Below are positions 23,041-33,491 of a DNA stretch of 64,000 nt, piece by piece (within the stretch, counting starts at the first letter, position 1; each line of letters begins with the position of its first letter). Source of the stretch: Paratinospora sagittata (taxonomy: Eukaryota > Streptophyta > Magnoliopsida > Ranunculales > Menispermaceae); NCBI GenBank assembly GCA_035771175.1, contig CM069605.1:21468288-21532287 (forward strand), given 5' to 3'. The notes under the pieces were generated by a model. It was not told the origin of the DNA and ran no database searches. It saw nothing but the letters and a program-made list of their open reading frames with translations. The translations under genes and the position numbers were made by a program.

Positions 23041-25730
23041 ATAAATGTATCTTTCACCACATTATTATCGTCTGGAAAGGGTTGTTGGGCCACAACATAG
23101 GCTCTTCCTTGCTGCCTTTGTCCTGGGTTTTGGTGGTTCTGCCTGGGCTGGATGTTTGCAGCAGGTGGTGTTTGTTGGATTAGGACTGCGGGAACTTGCT
23201 GTTGCAATTGTGAAGGGTGGGGACAGAGCCTTTTTACGTGGCCCTGTTGGCCGCAATTATAACAAGTCAACCTATGATGGTTAGGCGCTTGTTGTTGGTT
23301 CAGTTGGTCGTGCTGATTGTGGTGTTGTTTGCCACCACCACTGCCACTGCCATTGCGACAACCGCCCCTGCCATTGTGGCCTCCTCTGTTCTGATTTTGA
23401 AATCCCTGTTGGCCAGGGATAAATTTTGAGCCGCAGGTGCAGTGGCCTCTTGCTTTTGCACGAGGGCTGGGCTTGGATTATGATAGGACTTCTTCCTGTT
23501 GCCTTGCTGAGCGAAATTTGCCACCCGTTTTCCTATGTTCTTTCTTTGTTCTTGCTCCGTTTTCTCTTGTTCAAATTTCATGGCCATATTGACTAGCGCC
23601 CTGTAATTCTTGAGCTCCAAGATTGACAGGGCCTATTGAATGTCTGGACGAAGGCCATTATAGAATTTCTTAGCCTTATCTTGCTCCGTTGAGATGGTGG
23701 AGAGAGAGAAAACTGATAGTTCCTTGAACCTGACAGCATACACTCAGACTGTCATGTTGCCCTGGTAAAGCCTGGCAAACTTCTGGAGTCTTTGCCTCTT
23801 CACTACGTTATAGAAGTACTCATCAATGAATAGTAACTCAAATTCCAACCAAGTCATGACTGCTACATTGACCTTTGGGTCTTCCTTCACCGCTATCCAC
23901 CAAGTGTTAGCTCCACCAACAAGTTCGTAGGAAGCTAGTGGAATTTCTTGACCCTTGTCGACTCCCATAGCTTCAAGAGCCTTTTTTGACTCATCAAGCC
24001 ATTTTTGCGCTTCATCCGCATCAATGGTGCCAGAAAAAGTAAGGGGTTGTAGCCTTTTATATTTCATGATTTGGTCAGTTTGGCTCTTTGACCCATATCA
24101 AGCAGGTGCCTGGATAATGATCACCTGATTGGCCGAAGTGTCACGAACGGTCGTTTGTATAGTCACTTTTATCGCCTCAATGAATCCGACAAAAAAGTGT
24201 TCCATGCTCGAAGGCATGACGAAGGGTGTAGGTTGACGTGACACTGTTTGTCCAGAAGTGGCGACAGTGTTGTGTGCGGCCTGCTCTGTCCTCGGAGGCG
24301 GCGATTCCTGGTTATGTGTCTCAGGAGGTGCCTCCTGTCACACCCTGCCCGAACGCACCTAAACCGGTGGAACACTCACAGACGGGGTGCGAATGCATTA
24401 TAACAATAACCGAGTGTGTATGAACACAATTAATTACAAGTCTGATTTTATTAATTTCAGAATATATTTTTGTACATGAAATAGTATAGGGAACATCCTC
24501 CCAAAATCCCCAATGAATAAACAAAGGGGTAGAAAATGTGGGCCCCAAAACCTGTACCCAGTCCACCCTAATCTCTTGAGAAAAATTGGATAACAACGGG
24601 GTGAGCTACACGCCCAGTGGGTAAAATAGCTCATGAATATGACAAATAATAAAGCAAACTTCATAATCAAATATCATAAATACACATTAGAGCATCATAA
24701 TCAATACATGTATGTATGCATGACACCGTCTCGTATTGGTTCCATGATTGTACGTTGCCTGAGTTCACGAACAGATGTCCCTCCCCAGGAGTAGTTGGGT
24801 TCTCATTGTATGTCCCTCCTTAGGAACGATGCCTTGGATTCATGTACAGATGTCCCTCCCTAGGTAAACCTGAGTTCGCATTGTACATCCCTCTCCAGAG
24901 AAATATCAATAATAGTGAGCATTGCTTCTAACTATTCTGTGGATCACAAACCACATACGTCCCTATGTGGTGCTTATTTATGATGCCAACGAATGAACAA
25001 GTCCGGTCATTACTAACATTACACAGGATTTGGTAACGTCTGGCCATCCTTATTAGAGTCGGTATCACTACGTGCACAATTAGGACATTCAGTATTACTT
25101 GTACAAGTTGATAGCTTTCAAATAAGACCAACCAAATCAGTCTCTTGCTTGAGAGGTGAGACACGAGGTCTACTTAAATACCAATCGTCTAGAGTAGCAC
25201 GTTGCCTCCCGTTCACTATTTAAAGTTACTGAGGATAAGACTGAGTCTGGTTGAGCCAGATTGACCACTAATCCGACATCGCAATAGTGTAATACATGAA
25301 CTCCAAATATATAGGCATAAGTATGAAATGTATGAACATTATACGCAATAATGCAGTGTAAATGAATAGTAAATATAATGATAAATGAATGTTGACTTTA
25401 GTAAAAGTCATAAGACACCCAAACCTATGTTTTGTTCCCCACCTTCAGATAATAACTCCTTGGAGAACTGACGCCTTCCCCCAGGCAGAACTGCGTTGCA
25501 CCGCAAAGAGAGTCAAAAGAGAGAAAGAGAGAGAGAGAGAGAGGGAGAAAGAGAAATTTTTCAACAAGAGGAGAGAGTTAGATTGGTGTAAAAATGAGGG
25601 GCGGGGGGAAGCCCTCCTTTTATAGAAAAAAGGATGCCCGAAGTTCTTTTTTTTTTTGTGCAATCCAAGGGTATTACACCTCCTCTGTACGACGAATTAT
25701 GCGTGGCCTTCCTATTTTCCTCGGTTGCAT
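23041..25730 (-). pseudogene. Element 2 gag, split by a solo LTR
   Basis: Gag begins at ATG 25728-25730 (MQPRKIGRPRIIRRTE) and is then interrupted at 25683/24330 by the solo LTR. It continues with PPPRTEQAAHNT, the capsid (PLTFSGTIDADEAQKWLDES, ANTWW, FYNGLRPDI, about 23650-24070) and a nucleocapsid with one CCHC knuckle, CYNCGQQGHVKRLC (23225-23267). A few stops are present. Gag would form the cytoplasmic particle. Short plus-strand ORFs here are shadows. Confidence 0.8.
24336..25678 (-). mobile_element. Solo LTR of the Tekay-like family inside element 2 gag
   Basis: 1,343 bp, TGTCACACCC to GGTATTACA, flanked by a perfect CCTCC duplication (24331-24335 and 25679-25683). No polypurine tract or primer site adjoins it. 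TATAAAAGG on the minus strand at 25616-25624; GA microsatellite 25518-25553. Confidence 0.92.
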
Positions 25731-26120
25731 TTTTCTCACTGGCAAGGAGAAAAAATAAAACTCCGTTTTAGGAAATGTAGCCAAGTATAGTAATATGATA
25801 TTCTCAACAATTCATAAGTTCGAGAGTTCTGCAATTATAAAACACCTATTTTTCTAGGTATGGTGTAAGGTTTTTAGTGAGGAATCAAAGAATTTCATGT
25901 GCTCGTATGTTTGGACAAGGGATAAAACAAGTTGGAGTGTTTGTATAATAAGTATAAAGTCTTGAAAGTATTTCAAATATTTTTTTTTGGTTTTATGAAC
26001 ATACCTACTTTTTTGAAAATCCATACGAGTCATAGAAATTCTGAGACTAGCCTTGGCAAATGCCTTAGTCTAGCGTTTTATCGCATTCTTATGTATTCAA
26101 ACTCATTTCCTTAGCCTTTC
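25731..26120 (-). other. Element 2 gag leader
   Basis: Collinear with 7655-8040 of element 1; non-coding. Ends where homology is lost near 26113. Confidence 0.65.
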
Positions 26121-26750
26121 CTATAACACCCGAAAGTTAAAAAAAAAAAAAATTAAAAAAATTAAAAAAATTCTACATTGACTTATACGTATACTGAGAT
26201 ATATAATAGGTGTATAATAAGTAGGGATACGTGTATGCAAGTTTATGTGGTTGTATTTCTATACATTTCGATTAGATTATCAAGATCAAAAAAATATGTG
26301 TTAAGTACACACACACACACACACATATATATATATTTAACTTAAGCATGGGGAGTTAATTTATTAAGTTGCATGAGGAGCATGAGATCTTTAAAAAAAA
26401 CAAATATCTCACTTTTAATCTCTTTCTCCAACGTGCTTGTAAAGGAAGGAAAAAAAAAAGGAAGGAAGAAGGAACGAAGAGAGGAAGAAGAGAAAAAAAA
26501 GAAAACGCAAGATTTTGTCCGAATTGGAACTCACGATAAGTGATTTTCACTCTATTTCTTCGTGAAATCAATATTTAAGTTACATATAACGATTTCCTTT
26601 GAGTAAATTTTGCTATGGGAGCCATTTTATGGTGTTTTTAAAATTTGAGGTTTTTACCCAATGTGAAAGAAAATTTGAGGGGAAGGTTGAAAAATACTTT
26701 TTAGAGTCAGATTTCATTTATTAGGTCATTTAAAATTTTTTATAGCTGTT
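26121..26750. other. Unassigned non-coding sequence replacing element 2's 5' end
   Basis: Starts TATAACACCCGAAAG with A-rich tracts, which looks like an altered LTR start, then a (CA)n(TA)n microsatellite (26310-26337) and a purine-rich tract (26448-26505). No coding potential was recognised. Confidence 0.3.
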
Positions 26751-27113
26751 CTCCATCACCCAGCGTCAGGGTGCCCAGTCTCATGTTGGTGGTGGTTTTT
26801 CTTCATTTTTACGCCGTTTTCTCGCATTTCTTCGCGTAGTTTCTTCTCTTCATTGCTTGGCCATTTGTTCATCACTTTAATAGCACTTCAAAATCATTTC
26901 AAAACCTACAAAATTAATCATGAACTAAGTGTTAAACTCATCAAAACACTCACCTAAAGTAACATATAAAAATACAAAATCAAAATTAGCTATACCAAAA
27001 CTCTAGGATCAAATAACATAAAACTCTAACATAAAATATACCTAAACTAGAACATAAAATGACATAATATATATCATAAAAGACACCTAAAAAATTACTT
27101 ATGTGTCATGTCC
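26751..27113 (-). repeat. Family X LTR fragment (5' part only)
   Basis: The reverse complement matches 61800-62019 (shared 'tttagttatgt'-type AT-rich start, 'ttaggtgaaagttttga'-like block and 'gatgaacaa(g/a)tggccaagca'). It includes a GC-rich 'gggcaccctgacgctggg' box like those at 58240 and 63200 in the other copies. Confidence 0.55.
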
Positions 27114-27609
27114 AGGCTCGAAATTGGTTAAAAAAAATTCTTATCACATACAATGTAATTCATTTTATTCAAGTATATCATCACGCGTGCAAGTGTGTAA
27201 CGCACATGCCATTCACTATATATATATATATATATATATGCTTTGCATGTGAATATATATTTTTTATGTTAAGATAATAAAAATAATATATATAATAAGT
27301 AATAAATGTATAAAATAATTATACAATATTTAGATAGTTGGTCCAAAGGCCTTACCTAAAATTTTTTAAGAGGCCTGGCTCAATCCGACTCGAATATTCT
27401 TACCGATCTAGATGGACTGGCCGACGTAAATGGCCCAAATTGCTACCGTCCTCTCACTCCAAGGCCAAATTTAGCATTGTTTTCTTTTTTATGGTAATGC
27501 AACAATAGCTTATGCACCACTAAGACACTAATCTACCTCGAACCAACACCATTATGGGATATGGTGATATCCCACTCAATAATGTGTGAGCATCCCACAT
27601 GTGATTATG
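27114..27609. other. Non-coding, includes (TA)n at 27218-27239
   Basis: AT-rich. Nothing else recognised until the LINE fragment begins. Confidence 0.5.
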
Positions 27610-28475
27610 GAAGCGTCTATTGCAGCCAGTTGAGTATCATCTTCAGAGCAATTTGGATTTCCATAGCTGGCTTGCTCATAATCTTGCTGGCGTTAATGAT
27701 TGTAATGTTGACTATGACTGGGCTTCCTACTTTACAGTTGCCGTGTGGGCTCTTTGGAAATGGAGGAATGATTTAGTATTTCGTAATCTTCGTTTTCACT
27801 TCGAGTATAGCATGGCTTGGCTTAAAGGGCAAGTGGCTGAAATCATTCATGCTTTTCGTGCCCAAGTGGCGGTCCATGATGATGGACTGATAGAGAGGGT
27901 GAAGATGGTAGGCTGGTGTGCTCCCAACCATGGTTGGACTAAGCTTAATACTGATGGATGTCTTAAGAATGCTTCATCGCGAGCAGGGGGTGGCGGTCTT
28001 CTCCGTGACTATCGTGGTATGTGGTTGAGGGGGTTTGTGGCTAATATTGGTTCTTGTACTGCAACTGAAGCTGAACTATGGGCTGCTGTTCATGGCTTAC
28101 GTCTTGCTTGGGAGGAGGGCCATCGTTCTATAGTTTTCGAAACAGATTCGGCTATGGTCGCTGGTTGGTTAAAAGGCAACAGTATGCCGCAGCTTAGTCT
28201 TTCCAACTTGGTAAATGAGTGTAGAAGACTCCTTCAGAGAGATTGGATAGTTCAAGTTGAGCACATTTACAGAGAAGGTAATAGAGCAGCAGACTATTTG
28301 GCTACTGAGGCTTTGAAGTTCAATCGGGGAGTGCGTATCATGTCTTCCCCTCCCCGTGGGTTATCCAATATTTTGAGGGAAGATGCAACTGGGGTTACTT
28401 GGCCTAGGAGAGTTCGAGATGTAGTGTGCTAGTTGTTCTTGCTGGGTATTCCCCCTCTTTTCCTTTCAAAAAAAA
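27610..28475 (+). pseudogene. 5'-truncated LINE ORF2 C-terminus with intact-looking RNase H
   Basis: A frame of about 270 codons from 27620 to 28432. The first part has the linker seen before RNase H in plant L1 ORF2 (FTVAVWALWKWRNDLVF). RNase H follows: KLNTDGCLKNA (Asp), ATEAELWAAVHGL (Glu), FETDSAMVAGWL (Asp) and HIYREGNRAADYLATEAL (Asp), so all four metal-binding acids are present. After the stop an A-rich tail begins at about 28467. Endonuclease and RT are missing, as expected for 5' truncation during target-primed reverse transcription. A domesticated RNase H gene is unlikely but not excluded. Confidence 0.8.
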
Positions 28476-29562
28476 AATAAAACAAAGACTTCACTGTAGC
28501 AAATGTTCAACCCCACCTGTACGGTGAAAACAAAATTTTCCCAAAGCTCAAATTTGTGATCTCATGGGAAGAAACTCATCTTCTAACCACTCCATCAAAA
28601 TCGATTGGTCAAATCTAATGTAACCAATCTAATCTAATATATATATATATATGCCTGTGTGTATATGTGTGTGTGCCGCGCACCTAGCCGGGGTTGAGTT
28701 TGCATTTTTGTAGAAAGGTTGAGGTTCGTTGCTAAGGAGGGGGATATGGTAGTTCATGGGTAGTCATCTCGTCACCTAAACAAATTTATTGCATTAGTTC
28801 TTTTTTGCAATTTCAAAGGTAAGGAAGCACAGCTGTGTGTGTTTCTTCAATGTTCCTTTTTTTGGGTCAATTCAAGGTTTTGTTAAGATCCCATTTCACA
28901 AATTATTAAATAAATTATATTTTATTTAGTAGGAAAATTGTAGGTTATGGGTTACTTTGTGGGTTATATAACTTCTTGTTATGGAGTAGTGGGTGAATAT
29001 GAGTAGGTAATATATTTTAGGTATTTAAGAAGAATGTATGGAAGAATTATAGGAGAAATAAAATTTGATATTTATGGAATCATTTGTTTGATCTTTTGGA
29101 GTCTTGGTTCTCTTTATCTCTTTATTTGATGCGCTAGCTAGGATCTGCCGTTAACAATACTTAATATACAGATGCACCTTCATTAGTTATAGATATGTCC
29201 TATATGCATAAGGCTTGAAATTAAATATAGATGTACTTAAGCCAGAGTAACACACACTATCGTATATCATATCACTTGTTCTACTTGATTGGTTGGTGGG
29301 TTTGCAGTTTGCTGTCTTCAAAAGAAAACTTATCAGTTGATCATCCCTCGGCATCTCATCTTTATATTAGAAATATTTTCGTGCAAGCTACGCATAGCCC
29401 ACCACGGACTGCGGTGATTGATGTGATTCGGTTAAAGTACATCAAAAGCAATATATCCATAACGGATATATAAAATGACATTTTTGAAATTAACCTTTTA
29501 AATTTATAATTATATTTTTTACAAAACGTAATTATAAAGTTAATATGTAGTTATAAAGCAAT
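28476..29562. other. Intergenic, no gene recognised
   Basis: Contains (TA)n(TG)n at 28641-28676. The 80-codon frame at 29231-29473 has no recognisable features. Confidence 0.5.
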
Positions 29563-29916
29563 TCTATACTATTATAATAAGGATACTTAGGATATTTGAC
29601 GGTAAAACTTTTTTTTATCTTTTAAAAATTTATTTTATTTTTATTTTTTTAAAAATAATTTTATTGTAATAGTAATTTTATAATTACTATTTAAGAAAGT
29701 TTTAAAATGTTTTTTCCTAATTTATTCTCGTAAGTTTTATTCTTAGCCCTCATTCATATTTCTAAATGATTTTAGTCAATTTTAATTATATTAAAAGACA
29801 GTTTCAAAAAAAAATTATAATAAAAGACAAAACATACATGATTCTTTTCTAATAAAAAATATTTTATTTTAATTATTTTTAATAAAAATTATGTATAGTG
29901 CACGCGCACCTACTAG
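29563..29916 (+). mobile_element. Small Helitron-like non-autonomous element
   Basis: 354 bp, AT-rich, non-coding. Begins TCTATACTATTATAA and ends with CTAG followed by T; four bases before CTAG sits a hairpin, GTGCACGCGCAC (29898-29909). A 5' TC, a 3' CTRR and a subterminal hairpin are Helitron hallmarks. The 5' flank is T rather than the usual A, so the boundary is tentative. Confidence 0.5.
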
Positions 29917-30293
29917 TATAAAATAAAAAAGCTTTTGGGATGCATGTATATAAAATACGAACAAAAATAATACTGCAGTCAATGTATCAAAACATTAACA
30001 TAGTTGTAACGGAGATCACAAAAAAAGACACCCCTTCAAATCCCAAACTAAACAAAGACACCCAACCAACGTGGGAAACTAAGTCCAAACAACTCCACCT
30101 TTGCAATTTGTGCCGGTTTGGTGGGTGGCCAATCCACTCATTGTAAATACCCCCAACGACGGAATAAGGTAAACTAACCATTAATTAATTAATTAATTAA
30201 ACAAAGGAAATATTAGAAGAATTCATGCTCTCTCAGATCTGCCCTGCTACTTAATGAACTCCTACTCTTGTTTTCCTTTTCTCTCCAAACGCA

Positions 30294-31310
30294 ATGGATA
30301 CAACAGGGAAGATCATCAGGAGATCAATCCATACTTTCCTTCGAAACTATCACTATTTCACCAATGTTGCTGCATTCGTTGTGCTCCCATTTTCAATCTC
30401 AATCCTTCTTTCCCATGCTTTTCTTGTGTCTTCTTCTTTGCCTCTCCTTCCAACCATCCATGCTCGCCTTCGTACCTTATTCGAAGCCGCAGGGTTTCCA
30501 CCTTATTCTAGTTTCTTCCATCTTCTAACTCTGAAGCTCTCTCAGACCATATGCACTTCAATTCTTACTCTGCCCTTTACCCTCTCCTTCCTTCTCATTG
30601 CCAAAGCATCCATAATTCGAGCTCTTCACCACACATACCACGACTACTACCCGTCGTCGTCGATTGTTACGCCTTTCTCTTCTCTCCTACCCATTTATAC
30701 CCCAATTCTTATAACCTATGTATGCAATTTATTCGTCATCATGTCAACCAACGCCGCGTCATTCTTCCTTATTTTCGTTGCTTTCAATTCCCTTGATGCC
30801 TTTGATTTATCCTCCTCCTCCTCCCCCAATTTTCTCCTTTTCCTCTTTGCAGCCGGAGCACTACTTCTGTACTCAGTTCTTCTCGCCAAGGCTTTTGTTG
30901 TTTGCAACTTAGCGTTGATTGTGTCTGGGATGCGGAATAATTGTAGTGGTTACATCGCTATTCTTAAAGCTTGTGTGCTCATCAGGGGAAGGGTACTCTC
31001 AATTGCTCTATCATTAGCTATCCCTTTCAATTTTGGCTTGGCTGCCGTGGAAGCTTTGTTTCAGTACCGTGTACTGAGAGGTTATCATCATGTTTCTCGT
31101 AATTACTTCAGTTTGTCTATGGCTTTTGAGGGTCTGTTGATCGCTTACTTGTACTCCATCCTTATTGTTCTTGATACAATTACGAGCTGCCTATTTTTCA
31201 AGAGTCGTAAATCATGGTGTTGGACAGAGCAGGAAGATGGATACCATGAAAATATTGAGGTAAGGTTCGATACTAACAAAAATTCTAAGACTTTAGCAGA
31301 ACTTCCTTGA
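30294..31310 (+). CDS. Plant multi-span membrane protein of unknown function (338 aa)
   Basis: The only intact, single-copy-looking gene in the window. One uninterrupted frame, no intron needed, about 338 residues. The N-terminus is cytosol-like and basic (GKIIRRSIHTF), then come about six hydrophobic segments near residues 21-45, 85-107, 135-165, 178-210, 233-256 and 279-302, and a polar C-terminal tail (303-338) with CWTEQEDG. The overall pattern (MDTTGKIIRRS start, LPTIHARLR, then KLSQT) recalls an uncharacterised plant transmembrane family that I cannot name with certainty. No enzyme motif is visible; a role in a membrane is all that can be inferred. I chose ATG 30294 because the conserved-looking basic N-terminus starts there. 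It lies between a Helitron-like element and element 3, with about 900 bp of AT-rich sequence downstream. A CCAAT box at 30129 may belong to its promoter; no clear TATA was seen. Confidence 0.8.
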   Translation: MDTTGKIIRRSIHTFLRNYHYFTNVAAFVVLPFSISILLSHAFLVSSSLPLLPTIHARLRTLFEAAGFPPYSSFFHLLTLKLSQTICTSILTLPFTLSFLLIAKASIIRALHHTYHDYYPSSSIVTPFSSLLPIYTPILITYVCNLFVIMSTNAASFFLIFVAFNSLDAFDLSSSSSPNFLLFLFAAGALLLYSVLLAKAFVVCNLALIVSGMRNNCSGYIAILKACVLIRGRVLSIALSLAIPFNFGLAAVEALFQYRVLRGYHHVSRNYFSLSMAFEGLLIAYLYSILIVLDTITSCLFFKSRKSWCWTEQEDGYHENIEVRFDTNKNSKTLAELP

Positions 31311-32230
31311 ACTGCTTTCGGAGGTGAGAAACTAGTAAAGCAAAGCTACAGTAATTTGCAAATTCAATCCGGTTGCTTACCGAGAAGCATAGCAACTCGA
31401 AATACACAATTGAGGATGTACACGTATCAACTCAAACAGGAGCAAGAAAATGGGTTGCGGTTGGCGTAGGAGCAAAAACGAGAAGGAAAAAGAAAGAAAG
31501 AAAAAAGGGAAGAAGAAAAAGCATTATTGCATTTTTTTTTTTTGTAATCTTCTTTTGTTTTTGTGAATGCATGTTTATGAGCAAAGCAGGCAAAGTCAAA
31601 GTAAGGTGAATATACAGTTCGAGAAATGCTTTTACCCAAAATTAGACCTATATTGACTAGGTGTACTGTGAGAGAAGAGTATTTTCTTCCTTTTTTCTCT
31701 TCCTATAATGTATTATTGGGTATAGATTTAAATACATATCTTATATGGTTTTAGCACTCCTAAACTAAAAGAGAAATGCTTAAAAAATTGGTAACAAGAC
31801 TTGGTTCATGGCTCATTTAAAAACTTTGGAGAAAGCTCAGTACTGTTAACAACTTAATGGAAACTTTCCACTTTTTTATTTTTATTTTTATTTTCTAATT
31901 TCATAAAAAAAATTAAATAAAAGAGAGAAAATCTAAAATATTCACACTTTTAAATTGTGGAATACGTTTTTTTACCCAATATTTAATTTGTACTAAAATA
32001 AAATATATTCAATAAAATTTCAATAAAAAAGAAAAGAAACCTCAAATCAACAAAGATTTCTTCTCTTATCATTTTTCTTTAAATAAAAATAAATATTTTT
32101 AAATAAACAACCTTCAATTGTAAATTGTTCTAACATCTATTTTAATTTTTTGAAAATAAAAATAATAAATATTTGTTTAATTCTTTACCCCCCTTGACTT
32201 TAATCTTTTTACTAACAAATACTTACTGTG
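31311..32230. other. 3' flank of the membrane-protein gene, AT-rich intergenic
   Basis: 31311-31610 probably includes the 3' UTR (purine-rich run 31480-31525, T-rich 31535-31560). The rest is AT-rich with no gene. A 23-bp block at about 32090-32112 recurs inverted at about 42851-42873, on the other side of element 3. Confidence 0.5.
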
Positions 32231-32235
32231 TAAAC

Positions 32236-33105
32236 TGTTGATGTAAGATTTGACCAACACCAGTAGACGATGAGGTGGAGGGAAGATGTTGATTTGGAAC
32301 TCGTCGGAGTGCCGGAGAACTCGTCGGAGGTTGGTTCTCTGAAAGAGGGAAGACAAGAGAATACAGGCTATCGTGAGGAACATCGGTGTGGTGTCGGCCA
32401 AAGACCCTCCAATGCCTAAGTTATTTCAGAGCTTAGTAGTACTAAACTGAGTCGAGAATGACTTAGAGTTGCTTACCTCCCCCTTAGGGGTTGTGGTCAT
32501 TTTATAGAGAGTGTTTGAGGTCTTTGGTCTTGTAGTAGTGTTGTTGTAGAATCAGGGATCCAAATCCTATTGGGAGAGCATGTTTAATTCCGCGTCGAAC
32601 TAGGAATATCTAGTACGATCTTTGTAGGATTAGGATGACTTATCAGTCTCCTAGTCGAACTAGTAGAGCTTCAGGCCTTATCAGAGTTGAGTTAGAAGTC
32701 AATCCCGAACTTATAGCCATGGATCACGCCTTATCCTTATCTGATCGGGAGTCCCATCGTCATCTGCTCCAGAGTCGGAGATCTTTACAGGTCGATATGC
32801 TGATCTATAGTCTCTCATTCCATTTGCTTGATGCCCAAGATATGGTCCGTAAGAAGATCGATAAATAGTGGTCGGTAATCCTTGATATGGTATGCCGACC
32901 TGGTTCAGTGGATCCATTATTGTTGACCTGTCATCTGCTGTCATCTGGTCAGTATGACAGGCCAAGAGATCGACCTATATGCTTTGCTAGGTAGATTCGT
33001 ATTCTCTGTCTAGAACAGGTCGGTACATATACCTGGTACGTGCCACATCTTATTGGGCAAGGCTAACCTGGCTGACGTGTAATGTGATCGGTATATGGTC
33101 CAACA
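32236..33105 (-). repeat. Element 3 3' LTR (870 bp)
   Basis: From TGTTGATGTAAG to GGTCCAACA on the plus strand; near-identical to 41815-42682. TATAAA on the minus strand at 32501-32506. Confidence 0.88.
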
Positions 33106-33119
33106 GTTACCCCCAAGCT
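33106..33119 (-). other. Polypurine tract of element 3
   Basis: Minus strand AAGCTTGGGGGTAAC-type sequence immediately before the LTR start TGTTGGACC. Confidence 0.6.
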
Positions 33120-33315
33120 TCGAGCAGGACTAATTGCTTGGAGGTTAGATGAAACGTCATATACCGATGAATTAATGCACATGACATTTGTGCTTCAAAA
33201 ACTGCGCAGACGTGCGCCGCCTGACATCCCGGGCCCCTTGCATGTCTTTTGACTGTTGGCCGTTGATTTTGCCTTGAGATTCGTATTCATCATTATGCCT
33301 TACAGGTCGTTTGCC

Positions 33316-33324
33316 TATAAATAG
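33316..33324 (+). promoter_or_regulatory. TATA box of the antisense accessory gene
   Basis: TATAAATAG on the plus strand, 168 bp upstream of the ATG at 33492 and outside the LTR, facing opposite to gag-pol. Confidence 0.6.
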
Positions 33325-33491
33325 AGAACTGGTCATTTTCTCTTAACTCATCAATTGCGCTCTAAGTGATCGGTAATCGCTTGCTCGACTTTTCGGGTCT
33401 TCTATTCTTTGCGCGGTAACTCCTTATTATGAGTTTTTTCTTTTTGGTTTTCTGCTAGGTAGTCTATAGGTACAGTCCTTAGGTTATTTAG

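Larger units (their letters stand above)
17844..26120 (-). mobile_element. Element 2: second Tekay-like chromovirus copy, 5' LTR missing
   Basis: The 3' LTR (17844-19189), polypurine tract, integrase/chromodomain, RNase H, RT, protease, gag and leader are collinear with element 1. Gag is interrupted by a solo LTR of the same family. On the right, homology stops near 26113 and unrelated sequence starts, so the primer-binding site and 5' LTR are absent. It inserted into the Helitron gene (left flank GCGGG); no matching Helitron sequence follows on the right. Confidence 0.8.

Noticed and set aside
27561..27776. Frame with Cys/His residues (CEHPTCDYGSVYC) looking like a zinc finger
   Set aside because: Out of frame with the LINE RNase H and its hydrophobic end matches the antisense-phase pattern; spacing fits no known finger.
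30551..30912. Overlapping frames in other phases
   Set aside because: Shadows of the 338-codon membrane-protein gene, which has the longer frame and coherent hydrophobic segments.
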